A DNA stretch of 12,994 nucleotides, taken from NCBI GenBank assembly GCA_003164275.1, contig PLSY01000036.1:1-12994 (forward strand), in the 5' to 3' direction. Numbering within the stretch: the first letter of the stretch is position 1; each line of letters begins with the position of its first letter. The notes beneath the pieces are model-generated. The model saw only the letters and a program-made list of their open reading frames with translations, was not told where the DNA came from and ran no database searches. Shown here piece after piece: positions 1 to 6,971 of this stretch. Position numbers and translations under genes: made by a program. The DNA is from Acidimicrobiaceae bacterium (GTDB lineage: Bacteria; Actinomycetota; Acidimicrobiia; Acidimicrobiales; RAAP-2).

Positions 1-18
1 CAGGAAACCCAGGCCGGT

Positions 19-237
19 TCACTCCACGATGGCCGACCGAGGCTCAGGGAAGGTGCTGTCAGCGTGCGGATAGTCGCTGGCCCACATGCAGCTCCTTGCG
101 CCCAGCAGCTCGACGAAGGTCGCGCCTTGGGTCTCCTCTTCGAAGGTGACGAAGGCCCGGCGTCCGAACACGGAGCTGGGTAGTTCCTTGAGGGCACAGT
201 CACGAGGCAAACCGACGTACTTCTTGTCGGTCGCGTC
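19..237 (-). pseudogene. Amidohydrolase (PF04909) C-terminal remnant
   Basis: This is a piece of a TIM-barrel amidohydrolase, not a whole gene. The readable part carries the late-barrel signature: a KELPSSVF stretch, FVTFEEE, then CMWASDYPHADSTFPEPR, where SDYPH holds the metal-binding or catalytic Asp of the family. Full-length members are about 300-400 residues; here only about 70 codons remain. The frame opens directly after the PhyH stop at 238-240 with no ATG or GTG, the only candidate start being TTG at 208-210, and no clear ribosome site precedes it. A TGA at 19-21 interrupts the frame where family members normally continue into a last helix, although the frame reads on as TGLGFL to the window edge. 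Loss of the N-terminal two thirds plus the early stop argue for a decayed gene at the tail of the operon. A functional short protein is unlikely. Confidence 0.72.
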
Positions 238-1002
238 CTAGCGCAAGAGCTCTTCAGGATGGCGCCCGTCGACGTACCCGAGCAGTGGCGGATACAGGTT
301 GTACCCGAGAAGCTCCTGAAGTCGCTTGGGTAGTGGGCGCACCAAGTCCGGGGGGTACGTCAGACCAAGATTCTCCTGCGGACGGAGCCATGAGACCGCG
401 TACTCGAGTACAACTCCCAGTCTCGGCCTATCAGTGGTGTTCGACCCCCCGCCGTGCAGAAGACTCCCAAGATAGATGAGCACCGATCCGGCGGGCATCG
501 TCGCCACAACTACTTGTGCGTGGGACTCTGCGCGCTTTTCGGATCGACGATGACTCTGAGCAATCACTCTCGTAGCACCGTTGGTCTCGGTGAAGTCATC
601 GATGGCCCACATCGAGTTCACCGTGAGCGGGCCCATGGACGTCGGAAGTGGGTACACCCCATCGTCGGCATGAAGCGTCTGGGCAGATTCGCCGGGACCG
701 ATTTCAATGCCGGTCGACACACAGAGCTGATAGTGCTCAAGAACTTCGTCCATCACCCCGAGGATGGTGGGGTGGAGCACGGCATCATCGAAGCATCTGA
801 CCTTGGCAAGAAGGGCAAAAACCCGGCGGGTATCGAATCCCAGGAATGAGTTCGTCCCCGGCTGAACGGCGGCCAGAAGTTCTGTGAGTTCCTTGCGCTT
901 TTGCCGAATATTCTTTGGACCGAGAACACCCTCAATGATGACGAATCCATTGGCAGTCAGCTCAGCCGTTACCTGCTCGATGCTCGAATCCTCAAACTTC
1001 AA
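238..1002 (-). CDS. Phytanoyl-CoA dioxygenase (PhyH) family protein
   Basis: Probable non-haem Fe(II)/2-oxoglutarate-dependent hydroxylase of 254 residues, a normal length for the bacterial PhyH family, expected in the cytoplasm. The double-stranded beta-helix motifs are visible: the HxD pair in LHADDG (H111, D113), the distal His in SLLHGGG (H183) and a 2-oxoglutarate-binding Arg in DRPRLG (R194). Residues 139-146 (ETNGATRV) match the conserved NGxTR loop, and the C-terminal GYVDGRHP is typical of the family. The start is TTG at 1002: the only upstream in-frame stop is at 1030-1032, no ATG or GTG lies between, and GAGGGGG sits 7 bases upstream. It lies 27 bases after the classical SDR and likely shares its transcript. 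Inferred role: hydroxylation of the pathway substrate or an intermediate. Substrate unknown; some relatives act on non-CoA compounds. Confidence 0.88.
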   Translation of the reverse strand: MKFEDSSIEQVTAELTANGFVIIEGVLGPKNIRQKRKELTELLAAVQPGTNSFLGFDTRRVFALLAKVRCFDDAVLHPTILGVMDEVLEHYQLCVSTGIEIGPGESAQTLHADDGVYPLPTSMGPLTVNSMWAIDDFTETNGATRVIAQSHRRSEKRAESHAQVVVATMPAGSVLIYLGSLLHGGGSNTTDRPRLGVVLEYAVSWLRPQENLGLTYPPDLVRPLPKRLQELLGYNLYPPLLGYVDGRHPEELLR

Positions 1003-1009
1003 TCCAAGG

Positions 1010-1016
1010 CCCCCTC
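1010..1016 (-). promoter_or_regulatory. Ribosome binding site for the PhyH TTG start
   Basis: On the minus strand this reads GAGGGGG, 7 bases before the TTG at 1002. It settles the start, because no ATG or GTG exists in frame between this gene and the preceding SDR stop at 1030-1032. Confidence 0.65.
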
Positions 1017-1029
1017 GGACACTCGCTCT

Positions 1030-1827
1030 TCACAATGCCGACTTGATCGTTCCACCATCCACGCGTTGAGCTGCTCCTGTGATGGATGAGGCGTTGCCAG
1101 AACAGAGGAAGGCAACCAAATCTGCGATCTCGTTCGGCTCCGAATAACGACCGATGAGCGAATCGCTTAGAAGCGCACCCGGTTCAAAGAACGATCGACG
1201 AATCTCCTGAACGTCGGACCCCTCCGGGCTGTTGTCAAGAATGAACTGCTCTGCTCCCTCCGTCCACGTCGGACCGGAGATGACCGAATTGACGGTGACG
1301 CCGGTTCCAGCCATTGCCACCGCCAGGCCTCGGGCGAGAGCTATTAATGAGGCCTTGGCCACGGAGTAGTGCAGTAGGGCGGGGTTGATCTGCACTCCGT
1401 AATCCGAGGAGATGAAGATGACCCTTCCCCACTTCCTGTCAGCCATACGGGGCAGGAACTCCCGGGACAGCCGGACGCCTGCCATCAGATTGGTTTCGAG
1501 GCTCCGATACCAGTCGTCGTCGGTCAGATCGAAGAATGAGGCGGCCCAGAACTCGGCGGCGTTGCTGACCAAGATCTCCGGCGAACCAAATCCCCTTACC
1601 TGGGCGAGGACTTCTGCCGTCCCCTCGGGCGTCGAGAGATCCCCTGGAGCCCCGAATGCCTCCCCCATTGCGCTGAGCTTCTCGACTACGGGCTCCACGG
1701 TTTCCGGTGAACGACCCCCGACGATCACCTTCGCACCCTCTCCGAGTAGTCGTTCAGCGACTGCTCGGCCGATGCCCTTGGTGGCACCGGTGACGAAGGC
1801 CAGCCTGCTTTCTATGTTCAGGTCCAT
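1030..1827 (-). CDS. Classical SDR family NAD(P)-dependent oxidoreductase
   Basis: Short-chain dehydrogenase of 265 residues, classical length. It shows the Rossmann motif TGATKGIG (14-20 region), a variant SNAA in place of NNAG (near 89-91), the active-site Asn in ETNL (N113), Ser in FISSD (S141), and YSVAK (Y154, K158). An Arg at 39 (GGRS) after the second strand suggests NADP(H) rather than NAD, by family rule. It lacks the GQGRSHA and extended 40-57 loop of the mycofactocin-linked SDRs next door, so it probably uses free nicotinamide cofactor. The C-terminus SLIGRYSEPNEIADLV and RVDGG matches a broad 3-oxoacyl-reductase-like group. ATG at 1827 lies 6 bases after the stop of the upstream SDR, so the two are probably co-transcribed, though no strong ribosome site is seen. 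Substrate unknown; a hydroxy- or oxo-acyl intermediate is plausible. Confidence 0.9.
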   Translation of the reverse strand: MDLNIESRLAFVTGATKGIGRAVAERLLGEGAKVIVGGRSPETVEPVVEKLSAMGEAFGAPGDLSTPEGTAEVLAQVRGFGSPEILVSNAAEFWAASFFDLTDDDWYRSLETNLMAGVRLSREFLPRMADRKWGRVIFISSDYGVQINPALLHYSVAKASLIALARGLAVAMAGTGVTVNSVISGPTWTEGAEQFILDNSPEGSDVQEIRRSFFEPGALLSDSLIGRYSEPNEIADLVAFLCSGNASSITGAAQRVDGGTIKSAL

Positions 1828-1833
1828 CGAGAG

Positions 1834-2667
1834 CTATTTCGCAGTGGAGCCGGCATCAACGGGCAGGGCGATGCCCGTCACGTAGCGGGCCTCGTCCGAA
1901 ACCAGCCAGCAGATGGCATTGCTCACGTCCAGGGGACTGAGGAGGGCAATGGGCATGATGTTGAGGCCGGTCAGGGCCTCTTCGGTGTCTGCGAAGGTCG
2001 GATGCTCGAGATCCGGCCGAAAGAGCTGGTAGATCGCATCGTTGGTGATCATGGTGGTGTCGACGCTGGTGGGGCACACGGCATTGCAGCGGATGGCGTA
2101 GGGCGCCAGTTCATGCGCCAGGGTGCGAACGAGTCCGATCACACCGTGCTTGGCCGACGTGTAGTGGACGTTCCCGGTTGTTGCCTTCAGGCCGATCGAC
2201 GAGCTGGTGATCGTGATGGCTCCTCCAGTGCCCTGTTCGATCATGGTGGGTATCACCGCCTTTGTGGTCTTCCACTGACCCGTCAGGTTGATATCAAGCA
2301 TGGTCTGCCACGTCTCGTCATCGAGCTTCCATGACTCATGGGAGAGCGACCAGATGCCTGCGTTCGAGACCAAGATGTCGATGTGGCCGAATGACTCCTT
2401 GGCCCGAACGACAGCCTCATCGAGCTGCTCGCTGCTCCTGATGTCTGCTTCGGCCGCGAGGGCCCGTTGGCCTGCCTTCTCTACCAGTAGGACGGTCTCG
2501 GCCAAGTCGTCCTCAGTGGCAGACGCATAGGGGACTGTCTCGATCGGCTGGCAGATGTCGACGGCCACGATGTCGGCGCCCTCTTCGGCCAGTCGGATGG
2601 CATGAGACCTTCCTTGGCCTCGCGCCGCTCCTGTGATGAAGGCCACCTTTCCGTCAAGCTTTCCCAC
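1834..2667 (-). CDS. Mycofactocin-coupled SDR oxidoreductase (TIGR03971 type)
   Basis: 277-residue SDR of the family that includes carveol dehydrogenase. In that family NAD is held so tightly that an external carrier, mycofactocin, is thought to regenerate it. Visible signatures: TGAARGQGRSHA (13-23 region), VDICQPIETVPY (36-47) with the family's inserted loop before DDLAET, SNAG (101-104), N127, S156, Y169 and K173. VDIC places Asp37 to bind the NAD ribose. The start is GTG at 2667, fixed by AAGGAGG five bases upstream. It lies 54 bases after the aldehyde dehydrogenase stop and 6 bases before the next SDR, in one apparent operon. It is more distant from the other two TIGR03971-type SDRs than they are from each other; for example its C-terminus ends in a normal VDAGS. 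Likely oxidises a secondary or cyclic alcohol; substrate not determinable. Confidence 0.9.
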   Translation of the reverse strand: MGKLDGKVAFITGAARGQGRSHAIRLAEEGADIVAVDICQPIETVPYASATEDDLAETVLLVEKAGQRALAAEADIRSSEQLDEAVVRAKESFGHIDILVSNAGIWSLSHESWKLDDETWQTMLDINLTGQWKTTKAVIPTMIEQGTGGAITITSSSIGLKATTGNVHYTSAKHGVIGLVRTLAHELAPYAIRCNAVCPTSVDTTMITNDAIYQLFRPDLEHPTFADTEEALTGLNIMPIALLSPLDVSNAICWLVSDEARYVTGIALPVDAGSTAK

Positions 2668-2672
2668 CCTGT

Positions 2673-2679
2673 CCTCCTT
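2673..2679 (-). promoter_or_regulatory. Ribosome binding site for the GTG-started SDR
   Basis: Minus-strand AAGGAGG, a near-perfect anti-16S match, stands 5 bases before GTG at 2667. It fixes the start of the mycofactocin-type SDR and suggests strong translation. Confidence 0.8.
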
Positions 2680-2721
2680 GTTAGTAGTGATGAGCCACCC
2701 GGGTCGCTGAGCTTTCGTCAG

Positions 2722-4203
2722 CTATCCGGCGTTGAAGGTGATGACCTTGGTTTGCGTGTACTCCCGTACACCTTCGATGCCGTACTCCCGACCGATCCCA
2801 GAGCGCTTTGCCCCCCCGAAGGGTGCCCAGGAGTTCATCCGGCCGCTGCCTCCATTGATGGCAATTCCACCGGTGCGAATTCGCAGTGCCATTTCGTAGG
2901 CAGTTCCCGAATCAGCCGAGAAGATCGCGCCCGCCAGGCCGAAGTCCGAGTCGTTGGCAAGAGTGATCGCCTCCTCGTCAGTCTTAAATGCATGCACCAC
3001 GGCAACGGGACCGAAGATCTCTTCCTGCGCCACCGGCCACCCGTGATCGACGTCGGTGACGATAGTGGGTTCGTAGAAGAACCCTCGATCGAGTCCCTTC
3101 GGGCGTTGGCCGCCCGTGACGATCCGGGCGCCTTGACGCTTGGCCGCCTCCACATATCCGGAGACCCGGGACCGCTGGGACTCTCGAATCAAGGGGCCCA
3201 TCGTCACGGCCGGGTCTGATGGATCCCCCAGATTCAGCTCCTTCGTGAACATCTCCATGAGGTCGATGAACTCGACCTTCACCGACTCGTCGACCAGGTT
3301 ACGGGTACAGAGACTGCACCCTTGGCCAGCCTGGAGCGTGTACTGGTCGACAGCAAACCGTGCAGCCGACTCGAGGTCTGCATCCTTGCGGACGATTAAT
3401 GCCGATTTCCCGCCGAGCTCCAAAAGGACTTTCTTGATGGTCGAGGATGCCTGCGCAGAGACGGCCGCACCAACCGCGTCCGACCCGGTGAAGGTCACCA
3501 TGTCCACCCGCGGGTCCGTCGTCAGTCGGCGGCCGACATCCATTCCCCCGGTAACGACATTCAGCACCCCATCGGGCAGGCCTGCGACTGAAGCTGCCTC
3601 GGCCAGAACGAAGGCTTCAAGCGGAGTGTAGGGCGAAGGCTTCAGCACCACCGTATTGCCGGTGGCAAGGGCCGGTCCCACCTTCGCCACATCGATGAAG
3701 AAGGGAAAGTTGAATGGGGTGATTCCCGTCACAACGCCGAACGGCTCGTGCACCTGCACGCCGCCGCCCAGCAGCTTGCCTCCCGATGCCCTTTGTGTGA
3801 CATCGATAGGGAGACTCTGCGTGGAGTCCCACCGGGCCGCGGCGGCAAAGAACTTCATGTGATCCATCGAGGTCTGGAAGTGAAGCCCCTCGGCCAGTGG
3901 TCGGGGCGCCCCGGTTTCCTCAATCACGAGGTCGACGATCTCCGCATGGCGGGCATCGAGCACCTTCCAGAGCTCGAGGAGATGATCGGAGCGTTCCGCT
4001 CCGGACATCCGGGGCCAAGGGCCCTCATCGAAGGCGGTTCTGGCGGCAGCTATAGCAGCGCTGCAGTCGCTGTCTGTGCCGACCGCCACATCTGCAATTG
4101 ACTCTTCGGTAGCCGGGTTGACGACCGGTTCGACGTCGCTCCCAGAGGATTTCACCCACTGGCCATCGATGAAAAGTGTTCCTGCGTTGCGCTTTTTGCT
4201 CAT
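2722..4203 (-). CDS. Aldehyde dehydrogenase family protein (first)
   Basis: NAD(P)-dependent aldehyde dehydrogenase of 493 residues, standard length, cytosolic. Numbering from the chosen ATG: TPFNFPFF holds the oxyanion-hole Asn (N165), LKPSP the cofactor-contacting Lys (K188), LELGGKS the general base Glu (E262), and GQGCSLC the nucleophile Cys (C296). The C-terminal PFGGAKRSGIGREYG block is canonical. A GTG 27 bases upstream (4228-4230) is possible, but ATG at 4203 has GGGGGAGG five bases before it and matches the usual N-terminus, so it was preferred. This is the first gene of the leftward operon and faces the rightward SDR operon across a 159-base promoter region. Expected role: oxidation of an aldehyde made by the neighbouring dehydrogenases to a carboxylic acid. 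The sequence alone does not reveal aldehyde specificity. Confidence 0.92.
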   Translation of the reverse strand: MSKKRNAGTLFIDGQWVKSSGSDVEPVVNPATEESIADVAVGTDSDCSAAIAAARTAFDEGPWPRMSGAERSDHLLELWKVLDARHAEIVDLVIEETGAPRPLAEGLHFQTSMDHMKFFAAAARWDSTQSLPIDVTQRASGGKLLGGGVQVHEPFGVVTGITPFNFPFFIDVAKVGPALATGNTVVLKPSPYTPLEAFVLAEAASVAGLPDGVLNVVTGGMDVGRRLTTDPRVDMVTFTGSDAVGAAVSAQASSTIKKVLLELGGKSALIVRKDADLESAARFAVDQYTLQAGQGCSLCTRNLVDESVKVEFIDLMEMFTKELNLGDPSDPAVTMGPLIRESQRSRVSGYVEAAKRQGARIVTGGQRPKGLDRGFFYEPTIVTDVDHGWPVAQEEIFGPVAVVHAFKTDEEAITLANDSDFGLAGAIFSADSGTAYEMALRIRTGGIAINGGSGRMNSWAPFGGAKRSGIGREYGIEGVREYTQTKVITFNAG

Positions 4204-4362
4204 TCCGACCTCCCCCTTCCTCCGGCGCACGGCCGACTTCCAGACCTCGTCCGGTGTCCAGTCCCGAGCGTCGAGGAGACTATTTTCTTATAGTATCAAT
4301 GTTTCGATAGGAAGCTCTGTTGCAGCCTGGAGCGAACGACTCGAAATGAACAAGGGGGCCTC
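4204..4362. promoter_or_regulatory. Divergent promoter region
   Basis: This 159-base gap separates the leftward aldehyde dehydrogenase operon from the rightward SDR operon, so it should hold both promoters. Its middle (4281-4310) is much more AT-rich than its surroundings. It contains TATAGT at 4289-4294, a possible -10 box for the rightward operon; no good -35 is seen. The leftward -10 is not resolved. The segment 4281-4310 resembles 10125-10154 upstream of the alcohol dehydrogenase operon (TATTxTCTTA and ATGTT at the same spacing), which may mark a shared operator. The rightward SDR has AAGGGGG just before its ATG. No regulator gene is nearby to name. Confidence 0.55.
4209..4216 (-). promoter_or_regulatory. 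Ribosome binding site deciding the aldehyde dehydrogenase start
   Basis: Minus-strand GGGGGAGG, 5 bases before ATG at 4203. It favours this ATG over the upstream GTG at 4230, which would place the site inside the coding region. Confidence 0.7.
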
Positions 4363-5193
4363 ATGGGACTGCTCGACGGAAGAGTGGCGTGGATCACCGG
4401 AGCTGGGCGGGGCCAAGGGCGTGCCCATGCCCTGGCCCTTGTCAAGGAAGGGGCCGCGGTGGTTATCTCGGACGGAGCTCAGACGATTCCCACGGTGAAG
4501 TATCCGCTGGCGACTTCTCAAGATCTCGCCGAGACGGAGGCGCAGGTCGCTGACGTCGGGGGCAAGTGCCTGGCCGTTGCTGCTGATATCCGCAGTGCGG
4601 ACGAGATGCGAGGGGTGGTCGCCGAGGGACTCGATGCCTTTGGGCAGATCGATATCGTCGTTGCCAACGCGGGCATCTGTGGGTTCAGCCCGTTTGTCGA
4701 TCTCACCGAGCAGCAGTGGAGCGACATGGTCTCCACCAATCTGACCGGGACCTTCCACACCGTCCAGGCCGTCGCAGGCCACATGAAAGAGCGAGCATAC
4801 GGTCGGATCATCGTGACCTCGTCGATGTCGGGAAGATCCGGAAACCAGAACCTCGCCCATTACAGCGCCACCAAGTTCGGAGTGATCGGGATGGTCAAGT
4901 CGATTGCCCTTGAGATGGCTTCGTCAGGAGTTACGGCAAACGTGGTGTGTCCGTCTACGACTGACACTCCCATGATCCAGAACGACGAATGGTACGCAAT
5001 CTTCCGTCCTGATCTTGCTGAACCCACTAGGGAAGACGTGGAATCGACATTCGCCGATCTAAATCCGCTGGGCGTTCCCTGGCTCCCACCCGACGTCGTC
5101 TCGAGAGCGGTCGTCTATCTGGCGTCAGATCCGGGCTTCACCACCGGCTCCGTCCTGGAGGTGGGCCTGGGCCTCTCGGCTTTCAAGCCATGA
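4363..5193 (+). CDS. Mycofactocin-coupled SDR oxidoreductase (TIGR03971 type), paralogue A
   Basis: 276-residue SDR. It shows TGAGRGQGRAHA (13-23 region), Asp37, an extended loop ending in YPLATSQDLAET (47-58), ANAG (101-104), N126, S154, Y167 and K171. These are the marks of the mycofactocin-dependent family, where bound NAD is recycled by mycofactocin rather than exchanged (established for the family, not shown here). The usual C-terminal DGG is replaced by SVLEVGLGLSAFKP, a tail shared with the SDR at 6132-6965. ATG at 4363 has AAGGGGG a few bases upstream. The stop overlaps the next gene's start as ATGA, so translation of this SDR and the COG3618 hydrolase is probably coupled. It is first in the rightward operon. 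Likely oxidises an alcohol whose product is the hydrolase substrate or its precursor (inference). Confidence 0.9.
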   Translation: MGLLDGRVAWITGAGRGQGRAHALALVKEGAAVVISDGAQTIPTVKYPLATSQDLAETEAQVADVGGKCLAVAADIRSADEMRGVVAEGLDAFGQIDIVVANAGICGFSPFVDLTEQQWSDMVSTNLTGTFHTVQAVAGHMKERAYGRIIVTSSMSGRSGNQNLAHYSATKFGVIGMVKSIALEMASSGVTANVVCPSTTDTPMIQNDEWYAIFRPDLAEPTREDVESTFADLNPLGVPWLPPDVVSRAVVYLASDPGFTTGSVLEVGLGLSAFKP

Positions 5194-6092
5194 CCGAGGC
5201 CGTCTCGGATGCCCAGGGGTTCGAGTTCGTCGACACCCATGTGCATCAGTGGGATGTGACCAACCACCCGTGGTATCCGGCACTTCAGGCCGACCCTGAT
5301 GACGAGGCAAGCAAGGGCCTGGGCGACATGGCCGGCCTCCGGCGCGACTTTCTGGCCGAGGAGTATCGCTCCGAATCTGTCGGCTACCACGTGACCAAGA
5401 TCGTCCACATCTCTGCGGTATCTGCACCCGGAACCCACCTGGAAGAGAGCCGCTGGCTCGAGGACATGGGTCGGGCCACTGGGTGGCCGGCCGCCATCAT
5501 CGGAACGGTAGACGCCGATGGCACACCTGAGAGCTGGGCCGAAGAGCTCGAGGAGCAGTCGACAAATGGCCCCTTGTTCCGCGGAATCCGCATGCTCGAC
5601 GGGCTGGACTTCAATTCGTCTCGGAGTCTCGAGCTGCTCACGATGCTGGCCGAGCGAGACCTCATTTTCGACATGGTCACCAATCCGAGTCGCTCGGACG
5701 GCGACCTCTCCCTTCTGAGGCAGGTCCCGACACTGAACGTGGTGGTTGAGCATTGCGGTTGGCCTGAGGGAACTGGAAGAGAGGACGTCGCCCGATGGCG
5801 AGATGCCATGGACGCACTCGCGTCGATCGGAGATCGAGTCCTCTGCAAACTCTCCGGCATCGCCATGGCCACCCACAGCATCGAACTCTCCGACATCCGT
5901 CCATGGATCGAAGACTGCATTGCCTTTTTCGGCTCGGAGCGATGCTTCTTCGGATCCAACTTCCCCGTCGACGGTTTGTACGGGTCCTATTCGGACCTTC
6001 TGGGGAGCTACCGCCGATCGGTCGCCGATCTCGATGCGCACGACCAGCACCGGCTCTTCGTGCAGAACGCTGAGGACACCTACCGCATCTGA
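5190..6092 (+). CDS. COG3618 amidohydrolase / putative lactonase
   Basis: TIM-barrel metal-dependent hydrolase of 300 residues in the group that contains L-fuconolactonase, L-rhamnonolactonase and 2-pyrone-4,6-dicarboxylate hydrolase. The first strand carries DTHVHQWD (D15, H17, H19). FRGIR (130-134), VVEHCGWP (H188), KLSG (220-223) and FGSNFPVD (255-261) follow the family order; the late strand has GSN with Asp261 instead of the simpler GSD, which I recall as common in one COG3618 subgroup. ATG at 5190 overlaps the preceding SDR stop by 4 bases. The 39-base gap to the next SDR keeps it in one operon. Sandwiched between two closely related SDRs, it probably opens a lactone or cleaves a cyclic intermediate they generate (inference). 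A cytosolic location is likely, as no signal peptide is seen. Confidence 0.87.
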   Translation: MTEAVSDAQGFEFVDTHVHQWDVTNHPWYPALQADPDDEASKGLGDMAGLRRDFLAEEYRSESVGYHVTKIVHISAVSAPGTHLEESRWLEDMGRATGWPAAIIGTVDADGTPESWAEELEEQSTNGPLFRGIRMLDGLDFNSSRSLELLTMLAERDLIFDMVTNPSRSDGDLSLLRQVPTLNVVVEHCGWPEGTGREDVARWRDAMDALASIGDRVLCKLSGIAMATHSIELSDIRPWIEDCIAFFGSERCFFGSNFPVDGLYGSYSDLLGSYRRSVADLDAHDQHRLFVQNAEDTYRI

Positions 6093-6131
6093 CAGCGAGA
6101 GCTGGGCTGATGACGACAGAAGAGGCAATAC

Positions 6132-6965
6132 ATGGAAGCGTTGAATGGCAGGGTGGCGATCGTTACCGGGGGTGCCAGAGGTCAGGGCCGATCCCATGCG
6201 CTGGCGTTGGCTGCCGAGGGTGCCGCCGTTTCCGTCTGGGACATCGCGGCCCCAATCGACTCGGTCCCCTATCCATTGGCCACCCTGGCCGAGTTGAGCG
6301 AGACCGTCGCCCTCATTCGCGACGCTGGTGCCACGGCCCACCAGTGCGTGGTTGACATCCGTGACTCCGGCCAGGTGGCAGCAGCCACGAAGCAGGTACT
6401 CGACGAGCTCGGTCGGATCGACATCCTGGTGGCCAATGCCGGCGTCTGCGGCTACCGAGCCTTCGTCGACATGACCGACGAAGTGTGGAACGACATGATC
6501 GACACCAACCTTTCGGGGACCTTTAAATGTATTCGAGCCGTAGCACCGACCATGGTCGAACAGGCCTATGGGCGCATCATCGTGATCTCATCAGGGGCCG
6601 GACGGGGAGGGGCTCCCAATCTGGCCCACTACTCCTCGACTAAGTGGGGCGTCATCGGCCTCACCAAGACTGTGGCCCTTGAGCTCGCCGAAGAAGGGGT
6701 CACCGCCAACGTCATCTGTCCGACCACGGTCAGGACCCCGATGGTGGAGAACGATCAGAACTATCGCCTCTTCTGTCCTGACATCGAGAATCCGACCCTC
6801 GAGGATGCGCTCCCTCGATTCGGCAGTCTCAATCCAATGCACAAGCCGTGGCTCGAGCCCGAGACCGTGTCGAAGGCCGTCCTGTACTTTGCCACCGACG
6901 ACGGATCGGTGAGCGGCTCAGTGCTCGAAGTCAGTATGGGTGCTTCGGCCTTTCGCCCCACCTGA
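6132..6965 (+). CDS. Mycofactocin-coupled SDR oxidoreductase (TIGR03971 type), paralogue B
   Basis: 277-residue SDR with TGGARGQGRSHA (12-23 region), WDIAAPIDSVPYPLAT (36-51) as the family loop, ANAG (101-104), N126, S154, Y167 and K171. It aligns to the SDR at 4363 without gaps through the central catalytic region, including AYGRIIV, NLAHYS and GVTANV, and shares the unusual ending SVLEVSMGASAFRP. The pair therefore looks like a duplication, now diverged. ATG at 6132 has AAGAGG six bases upstream. It is the last gene of the rightward operon and ends only 6 bases from the stop of the converging aldehyde dehydrogenase. By family, its NAD is expected to be non-exchangeable and mycofactocin-recycled. 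The two paralogues might act on successive or stereoisomeric alcohols (inference). Confidence 0.9.
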   Translation: MEALNGRVAIVTGGARGQGRSHALALAAEGAAVSVWDIAAPIDSVPYPLATLAELSETVALIRDAGATAHQCVVDIRDSGQVAAATKQVLDELGRIDILVANAGVCGYRAFVDMTDEVWNDMIDTNLSGTFKCIRAVAPTMVEQAYGRIIVISSGAGRGGAPNLAHYSSTKWGVIGLTKTVALELAEEGVTANVICPTTVRTPMVENDQNYRLFCPDIENPTLEDALPRFGSLNPMHKPWLEPETVSKAVLYFATDDGSVSGSVLEVSMGASAFRPT

Positions 6966-6971
6966 CCGGAG

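Noticed and set aside
19..4203. All five leftward coding frames lie in the same reading frame
   Set aside because: Each is separated by a genuine stop and has its own family N-terminus, apart from the remnant. The shared frame is probably chance and gives no evidence of readthrough fusion.
5115..6341. Long open frame (408 codons) on the minus strand opposite the COG3618 hydrolase
   Set aside because: It runs antisense to a gene with clear family motifs, shows no recognisable domain, and overlaps two well-supported plus-strand genes. It is a high-GC shadow frame.
6966..6971. Possible bidirectional terminator between the converging operons
   Set aside because: Only 6 bases separate the stops and no GC-rich hairpin with a T run is visible across the junction.
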